From Komagataella phaffii GS115 (taxonomy: Eukaryota; Ascomycota; Pichiomycetes; Pichiales; Pichiaceae): a stretch of DNA of 64,000 bases. Where the stretch lies: assembly GCF_000027005.1 (NCBI RefSeq), contig NC_012963.1:992001-1056000 (forward strand), given 5' to 3'. The notes under the pieces are model-generated. The model was not told where the DNA came from. It saw only the letters and a program-made list of their open reading frames with translations, and did no database searches. A program made the position numbers and the translations under genes. Positions 55,580 through 64,000 of this stretch are shown one piece after another (the first letter of the stretch is position 1; each line of letters starts with the position of its first letter).

Positions 55580-58500
55580 TCAATCGTATCTCTTTTCTCG
55601 GTCATGATAATTGGAACCTTTCGAATCGTAAGTCCTCTTTCCACGAGAGTAGTAATCAGTGTCATCCCGGTGTCTCTTTCTATCTCTGAATCCAGACTGG
55701 TTTCCCCTATCCCTTGATTGAAATGTTTGACTTTGTGGTTGTCTCGGTCCACCTCGGCCAGAATATGAGGGTCCTCTTGAAGTTGAATACGGGCCGGGTG
55801 GCGGTTGGGAAGGAGGTGGAAGTGGCTTGTCAGAATCTTGTCTATCCCGAGCAGGTCCTTGAGGGAGGCCACGACTAACAGTTGAAACGGGTCTCTGATA
55901 GTTGCGGCTAGAAGGATACTCATTTCGTCTTGGAAATCTTGGAATCTCTTTCTTCACATCACCTCTAAAATCATTTCGAGACTCTGTTCGAACATCTGTA
56001 CTCTCCGCTTCCTTTTCAGATCTGGAAGGAGGTCTTGAGTTGTTCTTACCACCGGTCTGGTTCTTTTGCCTAGCAAACTCTTTCTCCTGTTTCAATCTTG
56101 CCTCAAGCAATTCTCTTGTAGATTTACCTGGTGCTTTTACTTCTGAGTTGTCTTGATTGGAGTGAGGAGGTGTATCGGATTTAGTATCTACTCTGCGCTT
56201 GGACGAGTCTTCCTTTAGATCGTTTTCAGATGACCTGGGTCTTTCTTGTTCTCTATCTTTAATTTCTTTTCCTTTCCCTTCAGAGCTTACCTCTTCTACT
56301 CGCTTCTCTGGTGCCTTCTCGTTTTCTTTCTCTTTCGGACTCTCCTTCTTGTTCTCTTTCTCTGTCACCTTGTCGGTGTCCTTCTCAATATCACCTTCTT
56401 TCTCCTGCTGCTTCTCTTTGTCTTTCATCCTTACCCTTTCCTTTTCCTTTTGTCTTTCTCTCTTTTCCTCTTTTGTTCTTTTGTGCTCTTTCTTTGGTCC
56501 CTCAGGTAACTTTGCCTTTTTGGTTCCCTCTTTGCTTTTACCATTCTCGTACTGTTTTTCGGCCTGCTTCTTATTATCAGAAAAGTCGACCGAATTTAAA
56601 GTTGTGGGGCTTTCAATTGTTGTTTTAATTTTGACCACCTTGCGAACAGGAAGTGAAGCCAAACCATATGCGTTGGGAGCTTTATTCTTTTCCATTTCAA
56701 TTTTTCTTGCCTCCTCTTCGGCCTTCCTACGCTTTTCGATTCTGATTCTGTTAATGGCTCTCTTTTTGAGCAATAAAAATTGCTTTTGCTTTAGATCCAT
56801 TGCGTAAAAGTCCCATCCTAAAATCCATGAAGATCTACGTGCCTTGATCAGGCCACTTAAAGACCTTGCGGGCAGTAAGATGTCACCTCTGGTATCGTTT
56901 GATATGATTTGATCCAAAGTAAAAAGTAAAGACTCGCAATGTGACTCCACAGTTGGAAATAATGAAGCCGGAGTTTTCAGAAACACTATTGCATTATGAA
57001 GGGACATGAAATTCTCTGCCTTTAAGGCCTTAGAAATATCGGCAAGAAGATCTGCATGCCAATTGAAAAGTGTTTCCAAAAATTTATCGTGTTCACAATC
57101 ACTCAGGGGGTACTCATCGGGAACCCTCCATTTATTGAGCTCTTCCAGAACGTAGGAATAAAAAATTCCTAGGTTTTCAGCTTCCGAGGAAGTACTAGTG
57201 AAGAGCGCCTGATGCAAAAACCTGCCTGAAAATAACTGCTGCAATAGTGAAATAAGATGAAAATTCTTTGGGCAGTGTTCGTAAAGGAAAAATATGGCCT
57301 TCCCTGCAGTAACCGCGTCAAAAGATGAGTGAGTGGCCCTTGGGAGAATACAGTAAGATAGAAAAGCAGCGGTCTGATCAGCAGCATTATCAATTCCAAA
57401 ATCTTTGAACCATTCCTGTCTCGCTTCTTGCACTTCCCTTTTGAAGTTCTCGCTGTGTTTTTTATGGCGCTCTTTATCCAGAGGTATATTCGACTGAGAG
57501 TGAGCTAGTTCAGAAAGCTCTTTCTTCAAAACCTGAATGTTGGCACCAGTAACTGTTCTGCTTGCGGTCTTTATTTGTGTTTCTATCTTGGCTATTTGAA
57601 GTTCAACTTTCTTAATAGCATCATCATACAACTCAGGAGAATAATCAACGTCATATAGTGACAAATTCCAAAAGAAAGCATACAGCTGCGGAGTGAGATA
57701 TTTCCAGTTATAGTCAGGTTTGATACGTTGAATAATCTCTACATTGTATTCTTTTGAGAAGTTTCTCCAGAGTTCAAACGCCCAAGCAACATCAATGTTA
57801 AAATCAGAACATAACTCAAGTAAGGAAGGAAAATTTTGCTTGAATTTGTCAGGTGTAACAAAGGAAAAGATAAATTCTGTGAACAATTGGATAAGTGAAC
57901 TCAAATCATCTATTCTCTGTCCAAGAACTTTCAAAAATTGATGATTCTTATCGACGTCTAACTGAAGTTTGGTCATTAATTGACAAAGTAGAACGAAAAT
58001 TTCAGAAAGCCCTCCCGTTCTTAACAAACTGGCAACGAGACGACTAGCCGGTCGAGTCTTCAGTAGTCGTTTATCTTGTATCACACTGTATATAATTCTT
58101 TTCAGACTGTGCTCAGAATTTAATTGAATAATCTGTGTGGATGTCAAATTTGATGTTTTCTGAATTCCCCCCATTGACAGCAATAACTGGTTCAAAATGG
58201 GTAAAACCAAAGAGTTATCCCTGTATAATAGTTTGATAATGAATACTAACAAAGGTTTAATGTTCATTAGGGAAGAACTTGTTGAAATTTCTCCGAGAAA
58301 TACGGACAAACTTTGAAGCCATTGGGATATATTAATCCCATCAGGTTGATAATGTGGCCTGTTTACTGTCAACCTTATCAGGATGATAAATGGAAGAACG
58401 TCCCAGGTGAAATCGTTAAAATACTTTGAAACATCAACGATAAGCTCATTCAAATTATCATAGCTCTCCAGTTGTTGGACAATAACCAACAAACAAGGTA

Positions 58501-60490
58501 TAGGGTTTGACAAAGCAATTTTTGCCAACTTTCTCGTCATTGTTTGAATATTAGTATTGGAGAGTCTCTTTAATGCATTTTTGGTCTGTTTTTCAGCCCT
58601 ATTATAAGGCAACTTGATTTCGGGGACATTCTTTGAAATGTTGTAATGTAAATCTCCATAGAGGTTGTATCTCACTTCTAATGGGTATTCAGCAATAATT
58701 CTAAAAAGCTCCTGGATCAAAGGGCAATTTTCTTCCAATAATGGAAAGCAGGGTAGAATGAAGGACCTATAAAATGGAAGCCAATAATCCAAAACCTCTT
58801 GAGATTTTCCATGTTTTGAAATGTCATGATAAATGATTCTACAGATCTTGGACAGTAATATTGGATCTCTAGTCAACCTGAAAGAGTTGAAATGCAGAAG
58901 TTCGTGACACAGTTTAACAAACTCCTCCCTGGTCGTGATCTCTGGAAGTAGGGCCTTCCAATCAAAAAAGAAAATAGTTTTCTTTCCAGAAACTTCTTTT
59001 TCAAATGGATCGAATGTCATGATACGAGCGGAATGGGAGTTAGCTGTAGGTTCTAAGATGTCTTTAAGGTGAAGAGTATGATGTGTACTGCTCTCATAAT
59101 AGTCATTTATGCATGCAGAAACAAACCTGTTGATCAAGTCGGCGATTTGATCATCAACCAATGGTAAATATGGATACTTCGATAGTATTAAAAGGGACTC
59201 CATGTAGAGCCCAATGCTGAGAAAACTTTTCAACAGTTCGATCTTTGCACTGTTTCTCTGCTTAGACAGTATTTGAAATTCTTCCATTGGTGATAGTTGC
59301 TTCACTGGATTCGGTTCCGAAGCATCCTTCATTGTCACATCGTCTCCGTTTGAGTTATCAAGGTCATCATCGTCTGGTAGAGGTCCAGCCAAAGCTAACG
59401 CTGAGGCAGAAGCCTCAAATATATTCACCTCAGTCATTCTTTTGTAGATTTCATAAAGCTTTTCCGCGGCATCATCGGGCTGATCTGATAAACTGTCGAA
59501 TATAACAGAGAATTTCAGGAATCCAATGTGGATAAGAACTGACACGAAAAGAAAAAATTCATTAGTAACTGTCAACTCATCGGTATTGTACCTCGTAATC
59601 TTGCTCGCAACCAGTTGAGATGATATCAAACTACCTCCGGAGTCATTCTTGTTAGAAATGTTTTTGAAAACGGCCTCTATGTCAAGTTTGTTTTGATGTT
59701 GAACTATTTTTTCGGGCCAAAAGGGAGTTTGTTTCAAAAAGTCCAGAATCAATTCCAGTCGATTTAAGGAATACGTCGCAGAAATAGTGAATATCAAATC
59801 CAAGCATTTAACTGAATCCAGCTGAAAGTGATTCATGATTTTCAGCACATCATCGACCATTATTGGAATAACATATTTCGTATTCTCCCCTTTAAAGTAT
59901 TCGGTTAGCAGTAGCACTAAACGACTGTAACCTTCATTAGATTCTCCCAAGAGAGTAAAGTTTTCAAATGAGTATACATTATCCCTCAGATAAGCAAATG
60001 TCTTCTGCTTATAACTCCTCGATGTCAACTGCAATTTCTCCAACGTTGTTCTCTCTAGATGATCAAGTTTTATAGAGGTTTCAATATCTAGAGATTTCAG
60101 TAGTTGAATCATATTGTCATTGACCGTTAAACAGTTGAATAGAAGGACAAAAGTTTCCGATCTCTTAAAATTATCCTTCAGCAGCTCATTCAGAAAAGAT
60201 TGTAGTTTCTCAATTGAAAGTCTCTTCGGAAAGTCTTTTACGATCATCAAAGTTTCGTAAACTATGGTTTCAAAGTTTTGTTCTTTCTCGTCCAATTGCC
60301 TAGAGATCTCTTGTTGTCCTTCACTATCCCAGCTACTAACGACGTTGTCTGAAAAGAAAAGCCAAAACTCTGGGATATCTTTGGTATTAGAGTCATTGGT
60401 CCCAAGAACTGGTGTGTCCCCCTGCACATCAACGTCCATAGGGCTTTCAGTCGCTGATGGTTGTTCTTTGGAAACAACTTGCTCAGTCAT
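55580..60490 (-). CDS. THO2: THO2, largest subunit of the THO transcription-export complex
   Basis: 1636 residues from the ATG at 60490. The N-terminal two-thirds are helical repeats. Tho2-specific stretches include FWNLSLYDVDYSPELYDDAIKKVE and CILPRATHSSFDAVTAGKAIFFLYEHCPKNFHL. The last ~330 residues are very charged, Lys/Glu-rich with KEKE-type runs, then Arg/Gly/Ser-rich with RGG and RDR motifs, as expected for the RNA-binding tail. THO couples elongation to packaging and export of mRNA and protects against R-loops. Start and stop contexts give the normal size. It converges with FUN12 (39-bp gap) and diverges from YSF3. Confidence 0.92.
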   Translation of the reverse strand: MTEQVVSKEQPSATESPMDVDVQGDTPVLGTNDSNTKDIPEFWLFFSDNVVSSWDSEGQQEISRQLDEKEQNFETIVYETLMIVKDFPKRLSIEKLQSFLNELLKDNFKRSETFVLLFNCLTVNDNMIQLLKSLDIETSIKLDHLERTTLEKLQLTSRSYKQKTFAYLRDNVYSFENFTLLGESNEGYSRLVLLLTEYFKGENTKYVIPIMVDDVLKIMNHFQLDSVKCLDLIFTISATYSLNRLELILDFLKQTPFWPEKIVQHQNKLDIEAVFKNISNKNDSGGSLISSQLVASKITRYNTDELTVTNEFFLFVSVLIHIGFLKFSVIFDSLSDQPDDAAEKLYEIYKRMTEVNIFEASASALALAGPLPDDDDLDNSNGDDVTMKDASEPNPVKQLSPMEEFQILSKQRNSAKIELLKSFLSIGLYMESLLILSKYPYLPLVDDQIADLINRFVSACINDYYESSTHHTLHLKDILEPTANSHSARIMTFDPFEKEVSGKKTIFFFDWKALLPEITTREEFVKLCHELLHFNSFRLTRDPILLSKICRIIYHDISKHGKSQEVLDYWLPFYRSFILPCFPLLEENCPLIQELFRIIAEYPLEVRYNLYGDLHYNISKNVPEIKLPYNRAEKQTKNALKRLSNTNIQTMTRKLAKIALSNPIPCLLVIVQQLESYDNLNELIVDVSKYFNDFTWDVLPFIILIRLTVNRPHYQPDGINISQWLQSLSVFLGEISTSSSLMNIKPLLVFIIKLLYRDNSLVLPILNQLLLSMGGIQKTSNLTSTQIIQLNSEHSLKRIIYSVIQDKRLLKTRPASRLVASLLRTGGLSEIFVLLCQLMTKLQLDVDKNHQFLKVLGQRIDDLSSLIQLFTEFIFSFVTPDKFKQNFPSLLELCSDFNIDVAWAFELWRNFSKEYNVEIIQRIKPDYNWKYLTPQLYAFFWNLSLYDVDYSPELYDDAIKKVELQIAKIETQIKTASRTVTGANIQVLKKELSELAHSQSNIPLDKERHKKHSENFKREVQEARQEWFKDFGIDNAADQTAAFLSYCILPRATHSSFDAVTAGKAIFFLYEHCPKNFHLISLLQQLFSGRFLHQALFTSTSSEAENLGIFYSYVLEELNKWRVPDEYPLSDCEHDKFLETLFNWHADLLADISKALKAENFMSLHNAIVFLKTPASLFPTVESHCESLLFTLDQIISNDTRGDILLPARSLSGLIKARRSSWILGWDFYAMDLKQKQFLLLKKRAINRIRIEKRRKAEEEARKIEMEKNKAPNAYGLASLPVRKVVKIKTTIESPTTLNSVDFSDNKKQAEKQYENGKSKEGTKKAKLPEGPKKEHKRTKEEKRERQKEKERVRMKDKEKQQEKEGDIEKDTDKVTEKENKKESPKEKENEKAPEKRVEEVSSEGKGKEIKDREQERPRSSENDLKEDSSKRRVDTKSDTPPHSNQDNSEVKAPGKSTRELLEARLKQEKEFARQKNQTGGKNNSRPPSRSEKEAESTDVRTESRNDFRGDVKKEIPRFPRRNEYPSSRNYQRPVSTVSRGLPQGPARDRQDSDKPLPPPSQPPPGPYSTSRGPSYSGRGGPRQPQSQTFQSRDRGNQSGFRDRKRHRDDTDYYSRGKRTYDSKGSNYHDREKRYD

Positions 60491-60695
60491 TGGTATAGAG
60501 TGAACGAGTTGAAAGAATCGGTTCGTGGATTATGAAATGTTATCATGTTGGAATCACAACGTCTTCTCTTTCGCTGGTAGGAATTCCTTTGGCAGTCTCC
60601 TTCCGGTCCCTTCCAGATTTCCTTCGAGAAATTTAGTATCAACCTATTTTGTCTTTTCAAACCTGTTTCAGTCTTGTTTGTTCCCATATCAAATA

Positions 60696-61025
60696 ATGGT
60701 GAGTCATCTACTTCTTTCAAGAACTATGTTTACTTTGGCAGAACACTAACATGAATAGGCTGATAAACTAAAAGAGCAACAGGTTTTTGACCAACTAAAA
60801 TCCAAGCATCTGGGGTTGGGCAACGCTGACACGACCAGAAAGGAATGGTTGGACAACATAGCAAAGGACACCTACGCCACTTTAGTGCAGCACAACCCAA
60901 TGTTGGAGTATCTAAGTATAGGATTGAACAAGCCCCAGGCTATTACAAAGTTCGAGATGATTGAAAAAATGGCAGGGTGTAGAGTTGATGAGGATGGCAT
61001 AAAAAGTAAAATTGACCGAAACTAA
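60696..61025 (+). CDS. YSF3: YSF3, SF3b10-type subunit of U2 snRNP SF3b
   Basis: Join 60696..60698 and 60759..61025, 89 residues. Exon 1 is only the ATG. The 60-nt intron starts GTGAGT, has CACTAAC and ends AATAG. The protein (MADKLKEQQVFDQLKSKHLG, LGNADTTRKEW, RDTY-like KDTYATLVQHNPMLEYLS, then IGLNKPQ) matches SF3b10/Rds3-partner Ysf3 over its full length. Budding-yeast YSF3 also has an intron near its start. The protein sits next to the SF3b1 HEAT repeats with Rds3. The open frame alone begins later, so a plain ORF search would lose the first ~20 residues. Confidence 0.9.
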
Positions 61026-61078
61026 GTACACAACATATAGGGTCCTGCCCATCCACCGATTGGTTTAAAGCAATCGGC

Positions 61079-61903
61079 CTAGGTCAACAGTGGAGCTTGT
61101 TCTCTGTCGGAACCAAGCACGTTGTTATTGTTGGCTACTTTTCCAGCCAGCACACCAGTGGAGACCAGTAATGACAGAAGGAAGATGGTACCAGCGATAA
61201 CGAACCCAAAGATCCATTGTAGACCAATAACCTTAGTCAAAAGTTGACCAACAGCGATACTGAGGGTGAGGTATGAACTGGAGAAACCCACTCCGTAATC
61301 AGCAAACACAACAATGAAGAAGGCTGGAACCAACAAAAACTCCCAGATCAAAAGATTGGCCAGCAGACGTGGTAATAAGGAGACATAGTGGGAGTGGAAT
61401 AAAGCAGCACCATTCCAGAAAATAGCATACTGAATCCACGAAAGTGGTAAAGCCACCGTTGAAAGATGGATAGTGAACCAACGGCCCAAATCCTTAATGG
61501 CATAAGTCTTGTGGATGAAGTACAGAGACAGCAGATTGAATAGATTGACAAACAAAACAATCTCAGCAAACAAAAATCTCTTGTGCTTGAAAAGATAGAC
61601 CCAGATAAAGTTCAGAACATTGTAGATGGAGAAGTGGTATCCGACCTGTTCCAACACATTCTTTTGTTCTCTGGCTGAAACAGTACCATCTTGGCTAAAG
61701 TACTGGACGACGAACAACAATTGAAGCAAAAGTGTGGCAATAACATAGATGTAGTCGAGTGTGGAGTTTCCAGTGAACGGAGTCAAATAAGACCTGCTGT
61801 GGTGGGTTCTGAAGAGGAAGTAACGAACTTCCCCGTAAATTGACAGAGCATAGGTCAAAATCGAAAAGATTTTGAATGAATAGGTTCTAGATTCTGAAGA
61901 CAT
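61079..61903 (-). CDS. Multispanning membrane protein, probable DUF1774 family
   Basis: 274 residues from the ATG at 61903, two codons inside the open frame. Seven or so hydrophobic segments with short loops cover most of the protein. The tail is Asn/Asp-rich and cytosolic-looking (SDREQAPLLT). The TPFTGNSTLDYIYVIATLLLQ and LEQVGYHFSIYNVLNFIWVYLF stretches resemble the fungal DUF1774 family. No transporter signature or catalytic motif is visible, and the function is unknown. The final SDREQAPLL looks like an acidic dileucine sorting signal, which would suit endosomal or vacuolar membranes, as inference. Confidence 0.65.
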   Translation of the reverse strand: MSSESRTYSFKIFSILTYALSIYGEVRYFLFRTHHSRSYLTPFTGNSTLDYIYVIATLLLQLLFVVQYFSQDGTVSAREQKNVLEQVGYHFSIYNVLNFIWVYLFKHKRFLFAEIVLFVNLFNLLSLYFIHKTYAIKDLGRWFTIHLSTVALPLSWIQYAIFWNGAALFHSHYVSLLPRLLANLLIWEFLLVPAFFIVVFADYGVGFSSSYLTLSIAVGQLLTKVIGLQWIFGFVIAGTIFLLSLLVSTGVLAGKVANNNNVLGSDREQAPLLT

Positions 61904-61909
61904 TGACAA

Positions 61910-62563
61910 TTGAAAATAGGGTGATGGGGAACACTGAAAGGAATTGAGTTTCCTTAAATAGGGAATTTAATGGTTACATCACGATTGCTTTCTTATGCAT
62001 GAGAACATTTGGGTGAGAAAAAAAAACCAAATAGAGCCACATGCATTTCTATTATTCTCTTCCCAACACGAATTGACAGAATAAGCTGAGGCAATGAGGC
62101 AAGTGAGTCGGCAATAATCATTGGTTAAATATTTAGATGACACCATAAGAAACCGGCTCTATTACGTGATTTATTGCTCATGTGGAAGATCATCGCCGTT
62201 AAGGGGCCCCAATTCATTTAATTGCGCGGCTGGAATTTCTTCAGACCAGTGAGTGCGTGGGTTAATGAAACTATAAAAGCAGCCAATAGTACGGTGTTTT
62301 CTTTATCATGTTGTTTTGATTCAGACGGACACTGGTTTTGTTATGCCCAGCCGTTTTGTTTATTATTACTATTTTCCATTTGAGCTTCTCCCAAAGCAGT
62401 CGTCCATCCGGACGATTCTGGAGTCTCCTCATCTCTCGCTTTTGAACTTTCATCCCTCCTAACATCCTCCCTCCCCCTCCTTCTGGTACGGTACTTTTTC
62501 TCCCACCACCAAATTACGCCTAAGGTCATCGCATCTATCTATTTCTCGTGATTTTCAAAACAA
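61910..62563. other. Divergent intergenic region of the membrane protein and INN1
   Basis: 654 bp. A TATAAAAG lies near 62271 on the plus strand, followed by a CCAAT-like CCAATAG, about 290 bp before INN1. A pyrimidine-rich stretch leads to the INN1 ATG. Two minus-strand ORFs overlap here without recognisable domains. Confidence 0.45.
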
Positions 62564-63997
62564 ATGTCCCTTAATCCCCACTACAAGGTTAGCGGAACTT
62601 TGGTAATAGTGGTTGACAAGGCTAGGGATCTACCCAATATACGCAAGCTCGACAAACAGTCGCCATATTGTCTTCTAAGAATTAATGGATTACCAGTTCA
62701 AAGATCAAAAACTATATATAGAGGCGGTCAGACTCCTGAATGGGACCACGAACTTCGGTTCAATATAACACCAGATGTTGAGCCGAAGCTGGGTCTTATG
62801 ATATTCGACGGCACCAAAGAGTCGTCCTCTTTGATTGCAAGCACGGAAATTGACCTTACTAAAGTCTTTATTAGAGGTGATCTAGATGATTGGTACCATG
62901 TTCATTCTGAATCTTATAAGAAAAATAGGGGAGAGATTTATTTACAAATGACTTTCTATCCAGATGCCCCAATCGTTCCTCCCAAGATTGTAAACACGCC
63001 CAGAACTTCTAAAAGAACATCAGACAGACCACTTCCAGCGATTCCAGGGTCTAAACACTCATTTGACCTGTCCCCACTCAACACCGAGCTTGCTAGTTCC
63101 GTCAGATCAAACTCTGTACACAAACCCTTACCTCTGCCTCCGTTAGAAGATCAGGAACTCACACCACCACCATACAGTGCGAGCCCAAGTGTAAGTGTAT
63201 TTAGTGAGCCTGGGAGCAAAGAACGTCACCGTGAACAAGAACGTGAACGCGGATCTGTGCTGAGCAAGATTTCGAAGAGATTATCCAAATCTGTTTCACC
63301 CTCCAGAGAGCTAATAGGCTCATCCAGCAAACCTTCAAGTGATACCTTTGACGTTCTAGAGCAGCAAATTCAGTCAGAAATCAGCAGAGATCCCTCGGAC
63401 ATAGGAAAGAAAAAGTACATTGCATCTTCTTGGGTCAGCAAAAATCAGCCCCCAAAAAAAGTGCCAGTAAATGAACAGGAAAATATAGCACCGCGTCCCA
63501 AGAGTATGGACCATTCCCAATCACCATTTACCTCTTCCAGGTCACCCAAAGGCAGGAAGCCACCCCCGCCAGCTCAGACGTCCTTCTCGGATATCTACTT
63601 AGGGACAAGTAAAGTATCGGTACCAGCTTACGAAGTTTCGAAACAAGATGAAATTCTAGATCCAAAACACTTTGCTCCAACTCCGGATATAAACCTTTCA
63701 AAAGCTTTAAAATTCCAAGACGGGAAGAATCTTGATTTAAAAGATTTCAAATTTAGTACATATGCATCAGAGAAAGACCAGATAGACAGGGGTGGATACG
63801 TGGGAGATGGTAAATGGAATAAACCCGCTATGACATATTCAGAGATACGGAAACAACAACTGAGAGAGTACGGCCTCGAAGAAAACCAACCCAAGCCATT
63901 GGTGCCTCCAAAAGTTCCCATAGGAATGAATACGCAAGAATACTACTATGTTGACAGGGAAAAGTTTTTGAAGGACATTCATGGGGACAGATCTTGA
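62564..63997 (+). CDS. INN1: INN1, C2-domain cytokinesis protein
   Basis: 477 residues. An N-terminal C2 domain (about 8-132) opens SGTLVIVVDKARDLPNIRKLDKQSPY, includes PEWDHELRF and ends with EIYLQMTFYP. The rest is Pro/Ser-rich and disordered with several PxxP motifs (RPLPAIPG, KPLPLPPLE, RKPPPPAQ), the pattern of Inn1 and fission-yeast Fic1. In budding yeast the C2 domain helps plasma-membrane ingression and the PxxP motifs bind Hof1 and Cyk3 SH3 domains at the bud neck. This protein is somewhat longer than budding-yeast Inn1. It ends just before the window edge, so it is complete. Confidence 0.85.
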   Translation: MSLNPHYKVSGTLVIVVDKARDLPNIRKLDKQSPYCLLRINGLPVQRSKTIYRGGQTPEWDHELRFNITPDVEPKLGLMIFDGTKESSSLIASTEIDLTKVFIRGDLDDWYHVHSESYKKNRGEIYLQMTFYPDAPIVPPKIVNTPRTSKRTSDRPLPAIPGSKHSFDLSPLNTELASSVRSNSVHKPLPLPPLEDQELTPPPYSASPSVSVFSEPGSKERHREQERERGSVLSKISKRLSKSVSPSRELIGSSSKPSSDTFDVLEQQIQSEISRDPSDIGKKKYIASSWVSKNQPPKKVPVNEQENIAPRPKSMDHSQSPFTSSRSPKGRKPPPPAQTSFSDIYLGTSKVSVPAYEVSKQDEILDPKHFAPTPDINLSKALKFQDGKNLDLKDFKFSTYASEKDQIDRGGYVGDGKWNKPAMTYSEIRKQQLREYGLEENQPKPLVPPKVPIGMNTQEYYYVDREKFLKDIHGDRS

Positions 63998-64000
63998 ATA

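Noticed and set aside
56199..56807. 202-codon plus-strand ORF opposite THO2
   Set aside because: Phe/Ser/Leu-rich antisense of the charged THO2 tail.

Overview
This 64 kb window is a dense stretch of budding-yeast nuclear DNA. The proteins are full-length Saccharomycotina orthologues, few genes carry introns, those introns are short, and intergenic gaps are mostly 100-700 bp. CTG reads as leucine at conserved positions (for example just after the SMC5 Walker A motif), so this is not a CTG-Ser clade yeast. The proteinase B, NUP116-like and MDM10 proteins and the general layout fit a methylotrophic yeast of the Komagataella (Pichia pastoris) type. The species is an inference. Two Ns beside a long C tract at 15625-15647 and a probable one-base error in SEH1 point to draft-quality sequence in places.

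Layout. 1-5.5 kb: 3' end of an ABCC-type ABC transporter, a MUP1-like methionine permease, a long intergenic gap, a probable intron-containing REC114, and SEH1 with a shifted C-terminus. 5.6-14.2 kb: an unrecognised protein with a hydrophobic C-terminal tail, vacuolar proteinase B (PRB1), THP1 (TREX-2), UPF3, an unrecognised protein, and TRM10. 14.5-20.5 kb: a PQ-loop vacuolar transporter, a GLFG nucleoporin with a GLEBS motif (NUP116-like), and NADP-isocitrate dehydrogenase. 20.5-30.5 kb: an unrecognised two-exon mitochondrial-type gene, PIB2, RPL9, SIL1, FUN30, ATS1/KTI13, OPI10 and a 64-codon ORF. 30.9-46.3 kb: MSE1, TOP3, LIP2, SWC3, SMC5, SYN8, MDM10, SPO7 and YTH1. 46.4-64 kb: COG4, a degenerate dual-specificity-phosphatase-like protein, FUN14 with an odd leader, RBG1, FUN12, THO2, YSF3 (one-codon first exon), a multispanning membrane protein (probably DUF1774) and INN1.

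There is no CRISPR array, intact transposon or rRNA, and I could not find a tRNA. Most genes are housekeeping and physically independent. Several act in nuclear pore and mRNA export or processing (SEH1, NUP116, THP1, THO2, UPF3, YTH1, YSF3). Others act in chromosome maintenance (REC114, FUN30, TOP3, SWC3, SMC5), mitochondria (IDP1, MSE1, LIP2, MDM10, FUN14) and vacuole/TORC1 biology (PRB1, PQ-loop protein, PIB2). I see no evidence that this is a functional cluster.

The observations most worth checking are the unannotated-looking spliced genes (REC114-like, the 101-aa mitochondrial-type protein, YSF3), the SEH1 frameshift, the open reading frame that ends two codons before FUN14 in the same frame, the degenerate phosphatase-like protein, and two convergent gene pairs whose stop codons overlap in the same CTAA tetranucleotide.
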